The translations under genes were made by a program, and so were the position numbers. Below the pieces are notes generated by a model. The model was not told the DNA's origin. It did no database searches and saw only the letters and a list, made by a program, of their open reading frames with translations. A DNA stretch of 64,000 nucleotides from M3007 sp965249785. GTDB taxonomy: Bacteria > Bacteroidota > Bacteroidia > Chitinophagales > Saprospiraceae. How positions within the stretch are numbered: position 1 is the stretch's first letter; each line of letters starts with the position of its first letter. The stretch spans positions 248,001 to 312,000 of the forward strand of contig CBDFMU010000012.1 in the NCBI GenBank assembly GCA_965249785.1. The letters are read 5' to 3'. Positions 34,354 to 43,473 of the stretch are shown piece after piece.

Positions 34354-35118
34354 ATGGCCAATGACCACATTATTTCCAGTATTCACAATTACTGTGACCG
34401 CTGGTGCGAGCGTTGCGTTTTCATTGATCGTTGTACGCTGGGCGTGATCGAACTGAAACGCTGGGCAAAAGGTAAGGATTGGCAGCCGGAAGATTTTCTG
34501 CGTGAATTGGACATTTTATTTGACGAAGCCGTGAAAGAGACACCAGACTGGTTGGCAGAAATGGAATTTTCAATGGAAGATTTAGCTGAAGAAACGGTGC
34601 CGAATCCTCAGTTGGAAGCCTTGCAAAATGACATGCGTAAGCGTGGAATGCGTTACTTTCGGGAGGTACAAGCCTTTTTAGAGAGCCAGCAAACCCGGTT
34701 GGAAGAACGCCGAATTGATTTGGCCAATGCGCATATAGAGGGCCGCGATCATCAGGAACGCAGCGAATTGGCGGAGGCGTTGGAGGTTATTACCTGGTAT
34801 TTGCATTTCATGTTTATAAAAGCCAGTCGCGCCTTGAGTGGACTGGAAGATATGCACGAGGAACATTGGGGCAATGCCCGTCAAAGCGATGCGAACGGCA
34901 GTGCCAAAATCGCCATGCTCGCCGCTCAACGCAGTATCAGTGCCTGGGAAATGGTACGTCAGCAATGGCCCGATCAAAGGAGCAATATTGTCGGATTCGC
35001 TCGGCAAATCAATCAATTTCGGCAGGTTATGGAACGATATTTTCCCGATTGGCGGAAGTTCGTCCGGCCTGGATTTGATACCGAACCGAACCCAGTGAGA
35101 AAGTTTGGAATGAATTAA
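34354..35118 (+). CDS. Cysteine-cluster protein of unknown function
   Basis: I do not recognise this 254-residue protein. Its N-terminus has four cysteines at 14, 18, 21 and 27 (C-x3-C-x2-C-x5-C) within HNYCDRWCERCVFIDRC, which could bind zinc or an Fe-S cluster. The remainder is helical with many acidic and Arg/Gln residues, including a charged coiled segment (residues 100-130) and RSISAWEMVRQQWPDQRSNIVGF. No signal peptide or membrane span is present. It precedes the succinate-semialdehyde dehydrogenase gene by 21 bases and is probably cotranscribed with it. Confidence 0.65.
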   Translation: MANDHIISSIHNYCDRWCERCVFIDRCTLGVIELKRWAKGKDWQPEDFLRELDILFDEAVKETPDWLAEMEFSMEDLAEETVPNPQLEALQNDMRKRGMRYFREVQAFLESQQTRLEERRIDLANAHIEGRDHQERSELAEALEVITWYLHFMFIKASRALSGLEDMHEEHWGNARQSDANGSAKIAMLAAQRSISAWEMVRQQWPDQRSNIVGFARQINQFRQVMERYFPDWRKFVRPGFDTEPNPVRKFGMN

Positions 35119-35139
35119 AACCTGTTTAAATTTCCGTTT

Positions 35140-36591
35140 ATGCCCTTCTTAAAAGACAATACGTTATTAAGGCATCAATCCTTTGTAAACGGGGTTTGGA
35201 TCAACGCCGATGCAGGCGACACTTTCCTGGTAAGCAACCCGGCTAATAACGACATTCTCGCCCAGGTGGCTAATTGCGGTCCCGTAGAAACACGACGCGC
35301 TATTATGGCTGCCGAAACTGCATTTTCCGCTTGGCGCGCCAAAACTGCCGCTGAACGCGGAAATATTCTCAAACGCTGGTACGCGCTGATCCTGGAAAAC
35401 ATTGACGATCTGGCTCTGCTAATGACCCTCGAACAGGGCAAGCCACTCGCAGAAGCAGAGGGCGAAGTGCGCTACGGTGCCTCTTTTATCGAATGGTTTG
35501 CAGAGGAAGGCCGACGGGCTTATGGTGACATTATTCCAGCCCATGTGCCAGGGCTGCGGGTGTTGGTGACCAAGCAACCTGTGGGCGTAGTCGCTGCCAT
35601 TACGCCGTGGAATTTTCCCAATTCCATGATTTGCCGGAAAGTGGGTCCTGCTTTGGCTGCTGGCTGCACAATGGTGCTAAAACCATCGGAAGAGACGCCA
35701 CTTTCCGCTTTGGCGTTGGCAGAATTAAGTGCTCGAGCGGGGGTGCCGCCAGGAGTATTTAACTTGATCACCGGCACCGACGCGGCGGCTATTGGCTTGG
35801 AAATGACGCAGAATCCTTGGGTGCGGAAGCTATCTTTCACGGGCAGCACAGCCGTTGGAAAAATACTGATGCGGCAAAGCGCCGACACGGTGAAGAAAAT
35901 CTCGCTCGAACTGGGTGGCAACGCACCTTTCCTTGTTTTTGATGATGCCGATCTGGATGCTGCGGTAGAGGGTGCCATTGCTTCTAAATACCGCAACGCC
36001 GGACAGACTTGCGTTTGCGCGAACCGATTTTATGTGCAGGCGGAGGTGTATGAGTCGTTTCTGGAAAAATTTACTGTGGCAGTGCAAAAACAAAAAGTCG
36101 GCGTTGGTACTGAAGCGGGCGTGACTATTGGGCCGCTTATTAATAAAAAAGCCCTGAGTAAAGTGGAACGTTTGGTCAAAGATGCTACTGAAAAAGGAGC
36201 AAAAATTTTGACCGGAGGTCACGTCTTACAGGGTACTTTTTATGCCCCAACAGTACTGGCTGATGTGACAGTGGGGATGGATTTGCTGCAAGAAGAAATA
36301 TTTGGGCCCGTCGCTCCGGTGGCGCGCTTTGAAACTGAGGAAGAAGCGACTCAAATGGCCAATGATACGCCCTACGGACTGGCTTCTTATTTCTATGGCC
36401 GTGATTTGGGACGGGTTTTTCGAGTGGCCGAGGCACTGGATTTTGGCATGGTCGGTGTCAATACGGGGTTGATTTCGACGGCTATTGCACCATTTGGCGG
36501 CATGAAGGAAAGCGGGATTGGCAGAGAAGGCTCCAGGTATGGATTGGAAGAGTATCTGGAAGTAAAGTATATCTGCTTGGCAGGAATTTAG
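35140..36591 (+). CDS. gabD: NAD(P)-dependent succinate-semialdehyde dehydrogenase
   Basis: It oxidises succinate semialdehyde to succinate, feeding 4-aminobutyrate-derived carbon into the TCA cycle. ALDH-superfamily residues are intact: N158 in TPWNFP, K181 and S183 in KPSEETP, E257 in ELGG and catalytic C291 in NAGQTCVCANR. The C-terminal GGMKESGIGREGSRYGLEEYLEVKY block is diagnostic of GabD-type enzymes, and the C291-V-C293 pair matches the redox-switch cysteines of GabD. Length is 483. No gabT transaminase is adjacent. Confidence 0.9.
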   Translation: MPFLKDNTLLRHQSFVNGVWINADAGDTFLVSNPANNDILAQVANCGPVETRRAIMAAETAFSAWRAKTAAERGNILKRWYALILENIDDLALLMTLEQGKPLAEAEGEVRYGASFIEWFAEEGRRAYGDIIPAHVPGLRVLVTKQPVGVVAAITPWNFPNSMICRKVGPALAAGCTMVLKPSEETPLSALALAELSARAGVPPGVFNLITGTDAAAIGLEMTQNPWVRKLSFTGSTAVGKILMRQSADTVKKISLELGGNAPFLVFDDADLDAAVEGAIASKYRNAGQTCVCANRFYVQAEVYESFLEKFTVAVQKQKVGVGTEAGVTIGPLINKKALSKVERLVKDATEKGAKILTGGHVLQGTFYAPTVLADVTVGMDLLQEEIFGPVAPVARFETEEEATQMANDTPYGLASYFYGRDLGRVFRVAEALDFGMVGVNTGLISTAIAPFGGMKESGIGREGSRYGLEEYLEVKYICLAGI

Positions 36592-36610
36592 TTAGACAAG
36601 CAATTGGCCA

Positions 36611-36651
36611 ACAAATAAAAAAGGCCGCTCTGCTCGTGTGCAGTGCGGCCT
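36611..36651 (-). terminator. Terminator after the T9SS protein (and possibly gabD)
   Basis: AGGCCGC and GCGGCCT enclose an inner CTGC/GCAG pair. On the minus strand the stem is followed by TTTTTTATTT. It lies between the convergent gabD and the T9SS gene. Confidence 0.8.
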
Positions 36652-36696
36652 AAGAAGTATGTTGCATGAATGTATTCTACAGGCGGGGAACAATAC

Positions 36697-39585
36697 TTAT
36701 TCCCGGGATTGGACAAGCAACTTCCCGGCGGCTACCGGCTGACCATCGGCGGTCAGGCGGTAGAGGATTAGTCCGGCCGGGAGTTGATGTCTGAACAATT
36801 GGAATGTAGGCTGATTAAAAGTTTCGCTGCTGATCCTGCGACCTTGTAAGTCGTAGAGGTCTAAGCGATAAGTATGCGCATTGATGCCTTTAAGGTCAAA
36901 GGTGACTCCGTCGGTCATTGGGTTTGGATACACCTTTAAATCGGCATTGGGTACAACAATATCCATCGTTTTCACGACGATGAAACTGTCAAACGCACAG
37001 ACCGTGTGAAAGGTCTCGTTCGTATATTGCGGAGCATTGTAGTCAAAATAGATAGCAGCACTGTTGAAGATCATGGTTCCGCAAGGGTCCAAATTCGGTT
37101 TTTGGGACACGCGGAAACGCACAAAGCCTTCATTCGCGCTGCTATCTGGCGCAAGATTAACATTGGGGAGTGTAAACTGAAGGATGCCGTCGCCGTAGAT
37201 GTCCAATTGGTAGGGATGGCTGGCAGCACCTGGATGAACCGTAGCCGGGTCGAGTGCAGCCGAGAGGGTATCACGAATCGTGATCAGCTGCACCGTATCT
37301 GTCCCGGTGTTGGTAAAACGGATTAAAAAGTCCAAATCGGTTTGTGGACTGACGTAATGATAGGCCACGTCATAGCCTTTGGGATGGCCTCTTTTGAGAT
37401 ATGCTGGATTATAATCGGTTTCGTAACTTTCCTGGCAATCAGACGACACAAAAGCGTCGGCATCATCCTCCGGGAACATAGTATAAAAGCCCAGTGAAAC
37501 TGGGGCAGTCGTGGTATCGGTCACACAGCCTTCCACGGCGGCGGTGGGGGTACTGATGCCGGGGTAGGTTGGTTCTTGCTGGGCAATGACGCGGTAGGTC
37601 TGTCCATTAGCCGCATGGCGATATACTTCCAATTCGTTTCCTGCACTAATAGTAGTATCCTGTGGAGCAGTTAACATTATAACATCTACAACAATTACAT
37701 AAGAAGTAGTTGCGGGACTTAATAGTCCTTGATTCTTGAGATAGAGCCGCACACTATCACCATCGCAAGCAGCCCGAGCTTCTACAAATGCTCCATTCCA
37801 GTTATTTGGAATGCAAAAGCTATCTGGATAAATATGGGCTGTGGCGCAGAAGGTTTGACCCGCCGAAGTATTGTCGCAGCTCAAAAACGCATTGAAAGTA
37901 AAATTACCACAGTCTCCATTAGCCAAAGTGCCAACATTAAATTTGTAGTTGTTATCGCCCAATGGTACCGCATTGATGCTACTGCTGGTCAGAGTGAGGA
38001 AGGTATCCAGATGAACAACTACTTCCGTATTCAGTGAGGGTATAGTGCCAGAGTTACAATAACGAACTGTATAGGTATTTTCAGCACAACGGTTTAGTAA
38101 AGGAGTAGCAATATCTACCTCATTACGGGGGCAATCAAACGCGCCACGAACGGGAATATCGGTCAGTAATGTGTCGCCAAAATTCGGCACATTTACCGTT
38201 ATTGTGCCTGTACCATTACAAAGTTTCCAATAATCATTCGGCGTGACTAAAGTAATAGTATAAGTACCCGTATCCACGGCGATTTGGTAACTACCATCTC
38301 CCCGAGAGAGCGTATAGCGGGTCAAATTTGGACTGCTGGCCTTAATAATCCAGTCACGCAGTACAGGCTCTCCATTATTTAAGGTACAATTTCCATTGAA
38401 ATCCCGGAATATATTTCCACGTAAATAACTGTTAAATACTACGCCATCAGCACTGGCTTTTACCAAGTATCCATCGGGCTGGCCATCACCTGAAATACTA
38501 TAAAAAGGTTCACTGATGCCAGCTATGGCCACTCCACCATCACGAGTAGTAATGGCTGCTTTCCCAATGTCCAAACCTGGTCGGCCCACCATACGCGACC
38601 AAAGGGCGGTGCCTTGTGCATTGAACCGAACGATTTTAAGATCGGTCTGTGCCCCGGAAAGATCACCATATCCGCAGGCGTAGTAGCCGCCAGTCATATC
38701 TTTATCCAGTCCATAGAAAGCACTGCTATCTGCCTCGGCATTTACCCAAAGTTGTGTGTTTCCATCCCCAGACACCTTCATAATCAGCCCGTTACCATAC
38801 GATCTGCCAGCCATTACAATGCCCCCATCATTGGCAATGGTCGTAGCCCAGGCCACATCGTCCACCAATGGTACGGCATCATAAGTTTTTTGCCAGAGCA
38901 AATTAAGAGCGGCATCCATCCGAATAGTCAGCACTTCCGAGTTGCTGCCCACCGTGGCTTTGTATTCGCCGGCCACCACCAAATCGCCATTAGCGGCTAC
39001 GGCAATCGAATTACCTATTTCCTTGGATGCTGCTGTTCCAAAATATTGGGTCGTACCAATCTGATTGCCAGCAGCATCGGTTTTGACCACCATGACATCT
39101 TCCTCGCCCGACTTCCGAAACCCAACCATCACCAGGTTACCATCGGCCAATTCAACCAGATCGTTGGCCTCTTCATTCAGGTCGGTTGTACCGTAAGTTT
39201 TAGTCCACAGCACATTGCCTGCTGCATCGGTTTTAGCTAAGCAAAAATCGCGGCGATATTCGGTGGAAGGAAATGGTAATTTCTTGCGGGTATAACCGGC
39301 TATGGCGTATCCTCCATCTTGCGTAACTACGACTGCCCGGCCAGCCGCCCCGTCAAACACAGAAATTTTTTGATTGAACTGTAAGTCGCCGTTAGCGTCT
39401 ACCTTGAGTAAATAAATGCGATCAGCAGCGTTGTAATAACCCGTCATTACAAATCCACCATCGGGCGTGGCAGCTATGCCGGAGATGTCATCCTGACCGC
39501 TACCTCCATAGACACGCTCCCAGCCCTGCGCGGACATCAGCCCGGCAAAGCCGCAAAAAAGGAGTGCAAAGAGGTACTTATACAT
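36697..39585 (-). CDS. T9SS-secreted protein with propeller-type repeats and Por sorting tail
   Basis: The ATG at 39585 starts the signal peptide MYKYLFALLFCGFAGLMSAQ; the upstream ATG at 39696 adds 37 unrelated residues. Residues 20-420 contain repeats of the form DGGFVMTGYY, DGGYAIAGYT, DGNLVMVGFR, NGDLVVAGEY, a propeller pattern. A Cys-rich beta region follows, then a repeat domain near 760-880 (LDFLIRFTNTGTDTVQLITIRDTL, FNSAAIYFDYNAPQYTNETFHTV) of the DUF7619 type. The last 80 residues (LKVYPNPMTDGVTFDL...LPAGLILYRL) are a type A T9SS sorting domain, which directs export and surface attachment. Length is 962. Confidence 0.85.
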   Translation of the reverse strand: MYKYLFALLFCGFAGLMSAQGWERVYGGSGQDDISGIAATPDGGFVMTGYYNAADRIYLLKVDANGDLQFNQKISVFDGAAGRAVVVTQDGGYAIAGYTRKKLPFPSTEYRRDFCLAKTDAAGNVLWTKTYGTTDLNEEANDLVELADGNLVMVGFRKSGEEDVMVVKTDAAGNQIGTTQYFGTAASKEIGNSIAVAANGDLVVAGEYKATVGSNSEVLTIRMDAALNLLWQKTYDAVPLVDDVAWATTIANDGGIVMAGRSYGNGLIMKVSGDGNTQLWVNAEADSSAFYGLDKDMTGGYYACGYGDLSGAQTDLKIVRFNAQGTALWSRMVGRPGLDIGKAAITTRDGGVAIAGISEPFYSISGDGQPDGYLVKASADGVVFNSYLRGNIFRDFNGNCTLNNGEPVLRDWIIKASSPNLTRYTLSRGDGSYQIAVDTGTYTITLVTPNDYWKLCNGTGTITVNVPNFGDTLLTDIPVRGAFDCPRNEVDIATPLLNRCAENTYTVRYCNSGTIPSLNTEVVVHLDTFLTLTSSSINAVPLGDNNYKFNVGTLANGDCGNFTFNAFLSCDNTSAGQTFCATAHIYPDSFCIPNNWNGAFVEARAACDGDSVRLYLKNQGLLSPATTSYVIVVDVIMLTAPQDTTISAGNELEVYRHAANGQTYRVIAQQEPTYPGISTPTAAVEGCVTDTTTAPVSLGFYTMFPEDDADAFVSSDCQESYETDYNPAYLKRGHPKGYDVAYHYVSPQTDLDFLIRFTNTGTDTVQLITIRDTLSAALDPATVHPGAASHPYQLDIYGDGILQFTLPNVNLAPDSSANEGFVRFRVSQKPNLDPCGTMIFNSAAIYFDYNAPQYTNETFHTVCAFDSFIVVKTMDIVVPNADLKVYPNPMTDGVTFDLKGINAHTYRLDLYDLQGRRISSETFNQPTFQLFRHQLPAGLILYRLTADGQPVAAGKLLVQSRE

Positions 39586-39832
39586 GAGCGTCAGGATTAA
39601 TCGCGAGTGTCGCGGTGTTTTGATGATACAAAAGTGCGGCGCGGTTTGGGGGAGGCAAAAGACAAAAAAGTGCATTTGTTGAGATATTTTTCTCATTTTT
39701 GTTGCGTCAAAATTTGGCGGTAACGTATTTATCCAAATACAAAACGCTGTTTATCAACAAAATAGTATTTGCATATTACTAAAAAATAATAGTTTTATAC
39801 GCCATTTTGTTGAACAAATAAATAAAAAGTCC

Positions 39833-41245
39833 ATGCAAAAAAGTGTTTTGGTCGAAATTGTTCGCTCGTTGAGTCGCAAGGAAATACGCGAGATGCAGAA
39901 GTGGCTACAGTCACCTGCTCATAATCAACGTCAGGATGTTATGCAGCTTTTCGATCATTTAATTAAAAGTTCTACGCAACCTGACAAGGGTATGGAAAAA
40001 GAGCAGGCTTGGGCAGCCATATTCCCTAACCAAGCGTATGATGATGCCTATATGCGTCAGGTCATGTATTTTCTACTAAAGGCATTGGAGGAATACTTAG
40101 TATTTACGGACCACATGAGTGACCGAGTGCGTTATCAAATTACGTTAGCCCGGATCTATCGACAGCGCAAATTGGAAAAATCATATAAGCAGGCTTATCG
40201 CCTCGCTTCCGATCACTTAGAAAATCAACCTTTACGCAATGATTACTATTTATTAAACAAATTTTTTTTAGAGCAGGAAGAGCATGAATACAGAATGAGT
40301 ATTACTCAAAATGCTTCAATAAATTTGCAAGAAACAGCGGACGCTTTGGAAAAGTGGTTTGTTGGAGAACGGCTAAGGGTTAGCAAAAATATGTTAGTAC
40401 ACCACAGGATATATCAAAGTATTGACTATGACCACGGCCTCTTAGGTCAGGCATTAAAATATACGGAAGAGAAAAAATTATTAGAAGAGCCAGCAATCGC
40501 TGCTAACTATTACACTTATATGGTATCTAACCATCCAGACGAAGAAGAATACTTTGACCGATTAGAAAACTTAATCCATAATCAAGTAGAACATTTTCAT
40601 TATGCAGAAACACGTGCACTTTATCTAGCAGCTATCAATTATTGCACGGTTAAAATAAACCAAGGTTTACTAGATTATTGTCGTCGTGTATTAAAATTTT
40701 ATCGCTCAGGCATAGAAAAAGAAATATTACTTGAAAACAATATAATAGCAAGATACATTTTTGGAAACGCGGTTGCTGCTGCTATAAAAATCGGTGAGTT
40801 CAATTGGGCAGAGCAATTTATAGAACGTTTTCAAAATTTCTTAGAAGAAAAGGAACGCCACAGTATCGTAAATTTCAATCTTTCGCGTATATACTTTGAA
40901 AAAGGCGACTACAATAAAGCACAGCAGCTATTAACCCAATTCGAGTACGATGATATGCTGCTCAATATCATCGCCAAAACTATGCTACTCAAAATCTACT
41001 ACGAGCAGGACGAACTGGACGCTTTTGAATCGTTACTGGAAAGTATGCGCATTTACTTACAGCGCAAAGAAGCCCTCGACCCAACGCGCAAAGCATCCTA
41101 TAAAAATATGATCAGTCTAATGAAAAAGCTGATGCGCCTCAACCCTTACTCCAAAGCGCAAAAGGAAAAACTTCGGGAATTGGTCACTGCGACTAATCCA
41201 CTCATGGAGCGCGATTGGCTGTTGCGGCAGCTGGGCGATAAATGA
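39833..41245 (+). CDS. Helical-repeat protein of unknown function
   Basis: A 470-residue soluble, almost entirely alpha-helical protein that begins MQKSVLVEIVRSLSRKEIREMQKWLQSPAHNQ. The C-terminal half has TPR-like helix pairs (FNLSRIYFEKGDYNKAQQLLTQFEYD, LLKIYYEQDELDAFESLLESMR). The YFEKGDYNKAQQLL motif is the clearest TPR match. Similar proteins are common upstream of lspA or in housekeeping clusters of Saprospiria, but their role is unknown. The central part (40230-40800) is AT-richer than its neighbours. The preceding spacer (39586-39832) is AT-rich without a recognisable element. Confidence 0.7.
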   Translation: MQKSVLVEIVRSLSRKEIREMQKWLQSPAHNQRQDVMQLFDHLIKSSTQPDKGMEKEQAWAAIFPNQAYDDAYMRQVMYFLLKALEEYLVFTDHMSDRVRYQITLARIYRQRKLEKSYKQAYRLASDHLENQPLRNDYYLLNKFFLEQEEHEYRMSITQNASINLQETADALEKWFVGERLRVSKNMLVHHRIYQSIDYDHGLLGQALKYTEEKKLLEEPAIAANYYTYMVSNHPDEEEYFDRLENLIHNQVEHFHYAETRALYLAAINYCTVKINQGLLDYCRRVLKFYRSGIEKEILLENNIIARYIFGNAVAAAIKIGEFNWAEQFIERFQNFLEEKERHSIVNFNLSRIYFEKGDYNKAQQLLTQFEYDDMLLNIIAKTMLLKIYYEQDELDAFESLLESMRIYLQRKEALDPTRKASYKNMISLMKKLMRLNPYSKAQKEKLRELVTATNPLMERDWLLRQLGDK

Positions 41246-41346
41246 CAAGATGGATCACCCCACGAATAATCCTCCCTGCCCACATCCAATTTTTACCCAA
41301 AATCTCGTTTCTTTGCACTCTTTTTTCACAAAAACGACCCGACAAT

Positions 41347-42141
41347 TTGAAACAGGGATATAAGGTGAGCCTGCTGGTGCTGCTGGTACTGCTGATTGAC
41401 CAAGCCGTTAAGTTTTATGTCAAGACCCATTTTGAGTACAACGAGGATGTACGGATGTATGGCCAAGACTGGGCACGGCTGCATTTCGTCGAGAATGAGG
41501 GCATGGCCTTCGGCATTATTTTCGACTGGGCGTATGGTAAACTGTTGCTCAGCCTGTTTCGTATCCTGATGGTGGTGGGCCTGATCTGGTACATTCGGAT
41601 GCTCATGCGGGCCAAAGCACCAATGGGGTTTTTGTATAGTATTGGCCTCATCACGGCAGGTGCATTGGGAAATATTCTTGATAGTGCCTTCTATGGATTG
41701 ATTTTTACGGAGTCACCCTATCACGGTGGGTTAGCGGAGTTGACTGCTTTTGGCCAGGGCTATGGTATTTTCCTGCACGGCAAAGTGGTGGATATGCTGT
41801 ATTTCCCAATCAAATATGTGGTGATGCCCAGTTGGTTGGGCGGTGGTGATTTCCTGTTTTTCAGCCCGATTTTCAATATTGCCGACGCGGCGATCAGCAT
41901 CGGCGTTTTTTGCATTCTGGTGTTCCAACGCCAGTTTTTTCGGGATGGCCTGGCCCATGATACCTCTAACAGGGAAGTAAGCCTGACTGATGAATCAATG
42001 GATACCGGACCGCTTGGGGAACCCTCTCCTAGTGATGTTTTGCTGAATGTCCCAACGATTTTGGAAGATGCTGACAATCAGCAGACTGCCGCCGCAAGCG
42101 GAATTCCTTCGGAAAGCGCCGAAGAAAAAGAAGAAAAATAG
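41347..42141 (+). CDS. lspA: Lipoprotein signal peptidase (signal peptidase II)
   Basis: LspA cleaves lipoprotein signal peptides before the lipidated cysteine. The catalytic aspartates are D112 in GNILDSAFYG and D180 in FNIADAAISIG; the N-terminal IDQAVKFYVK and the FVENEGMAFGI element are typical. Four membrane spans are visible. I use the TTG at 41347 because it gives the canonical short N-terminus. An ATG at 41242 overlaps the previous stop codon by 4 bases but adds 35 residues unlike LspA, and a TTTCTTTG near-consensus -7 box lies between at 41308-41315. A 60-residue acidic, Ser-rich C-terminal tail is unusual. Confidence 0.85.
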   Translation: MKQGYKVSLLVLLVLLIDQAVKFYVKTHFEYNEDVRMYGQDWARLHFVENEGMAFGIIFDWAYGKLLLSLFRILMVVGLIWYIRMLMRAKAPMGFLYSIGLITAGALGNILDSAFYGLIFTESPYHGGLAELTAFGQGYGIFLHGKVVDMLYFPIKYVVMPSWLGGGDFLFFSPIFNIADAAISIGVFCILVFQRQFFRDGLAHDTSNREVSLTDESMDTGPLGEPSPSDVLLNVPTILEDADNQQTAAASGIPSESAEEKEEK

Positions 42142-42144
42142 CTT

Positions 42145-43215
42145 TTATCCCTCCTGCAATTTCGCGGCGTTGTCGGCAATGATCAGCGTTTCGATGAGCT
42201 CTTCCAGGCCGCCTTCGATGATTTTATCCAGATTAAAATTCTTATTATCGCCTTCCAGACGATGGTCGGTCACGCGGTTTTGTGGCCAGTTGTAAGTGCG
42301 GATTTTCTCCGAACGGTCACCGGAACCCACCAGCGAACGCCGCGCGGATGAGATAGACGATTGATGCTGATGCACTTGCGCATCTTTGATTTGCTGTACT
42401 AAACGGCCCATCGCAATATCCCGGTTCTTGTGCTGCGACCGGCTTTCGGTGCTTTCCGCTACCGCGCCGGTGGGCAAGTGGGTGAATCGGACACCCGATT
42501 CCGTCTTATTGACGTGCTGACCACCAGCACCGCTGGCACGGAACACGTCGGTGCGAATGTCTTCTTTACGGATATTAATGTCTTCCATTTCCAACTTAGG
42601 TAATACCACCACTGTCGCTGCCGAAGTGTGCACCCGGCCCTTGGCTTCTGTATCGGGAATGCGCTGAACACGGTGCGCGCCCGATTCAAATTTTAGTTTG
42701 CCATACACCTGGTCGCCAGTGATTTCGAGGACAACTTTGCCATAGCCGCCCGCCGTACCAGGATTTTCGTCCACTACTTCTACCTCCCAACCTTGGTTGG
42801 CAAAATACCGTCCATACATTCGGTAGAGATCGCCAGCAAACAGGGCAGCTTCGTCGCCGCCAGTGCCGGAGCGAATTTCAAAGATTACATCTTTCTCGTC
42901 TTCGGGATCTTTCGGTGTGAGCAGTGTTTTCAGTTGCTCTTCCAAAATATCACGTTCGGGCTCTAGGGTATTTATTTCCTCGCGGGCCATTTCGCGTACC
43001 TCCGCGTCGGTTTCTGCGGCGAACAGGCGATGGGCACTTTCCAGATCGGCCAGCACCTTCTCATAGCGCTCAAAGGTGCTGATGATCGGCTGGAGGTTTT
43101 TGTACTCTTTGTTCACCCGTTTGGATTTCTCCATATCGGCCACGATGCCGGGATCGGAGAGTTGCTCTTCGAGGTGTATATATTTTTCGCGGATGGCGGG
43201 CAATTTTTCGAGCAT
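42145..43215 (-). CDS. prfA: Peptide chain release factor 1
   Basis: RF1 recognises UAA/UAG and triggers peptide release. The GGQ motif is at residues 231-233 (RASGAGGQHVNK). The codon-recognition tripeptide position has P187-D188-T189, the PxT form of RF1 rather than the SPF of RF2. The start at 43215 gives 356 residues, the usual size; the upstream ATG at 43290 would place the start upstream of the -7 box at 43256-43263. The gene is convergent with lspA, with 3 bases between stops. Confidence 0.95.
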   Translation of the reverse strand: MLEKLPAIREKYIHLEEQLSDPGIVADMEKSKRVNKEYKNLQPIISTFERYEKVLADLESAHRLFAAETDAEVREMAREEINTLEPERDILEEQLKTLLTPKDPEDEKDVIFEIRSGTGGDEAALFAGDLYRMYGRYFANQGWEVEVVDENPGTAGGYGKVVLEITGDQVYGKLKFESGAHRVQRIPDTEAKGRVHTSAATVVVLPKLEMEDINIRKEDIRTDVFRASGAGGQHVNKTESGVRFTHLPTGAVAESTESRSQHKNRDIAMGRLVQQIKDAQVHQHQSSISSARRSLVGSGDRSEKIRTYNWPQNRVTDHRLEGDNKNFNLDKIIEGGLEELIETLIIADNAAKLQEG

Positions 43216-43255
43216 AATTTCTTCATCAATAAGCCATTTTTGGCAAATTGGCCGA

Positions 43256-43263
43256 CAAAGATA
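43256..43263 (-). promoter_or_regulatory. Promoter -7 box of prfA
   Basis: TATCTTTG on the minus strand lies 40 bases before the prfA ATG. A TTG is present 24 bases further upstream (43290-43288), one base beyond the usual spacing range. Confidence 0.5.
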
Positions 43264-43353
43264 GTCTGCCGGAGCGCGAAAGCCATGCAATTTGTGTCTA
43301 TGAAGTCAGGGTTAATTATTGAGCTGGGTAAAAGGTATGTTCCACGTAGCGGC

Positions 43354-43361
43354 TACCTTTG
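43354..43361 (+). promoter_or_regulatory. Promoter -7 box of the giant repeat protein
   Basis: TACCTTTG lies 112 bases before the ATG at 43474, leaving a leader of about 105 bases. No -33 TTG is seen. Confidence 0.4.
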
Positions 43362-43473
43362 TGTTCCGCCAACGATCTTCCCGATAATATCTCTCTTATT
43401 ATTACATTTCGACTTCCTATGCTGTGCAGGTAGGTTGCCCAGTTGGCTTTGATCAAATTTTGCAAAAACTTCT

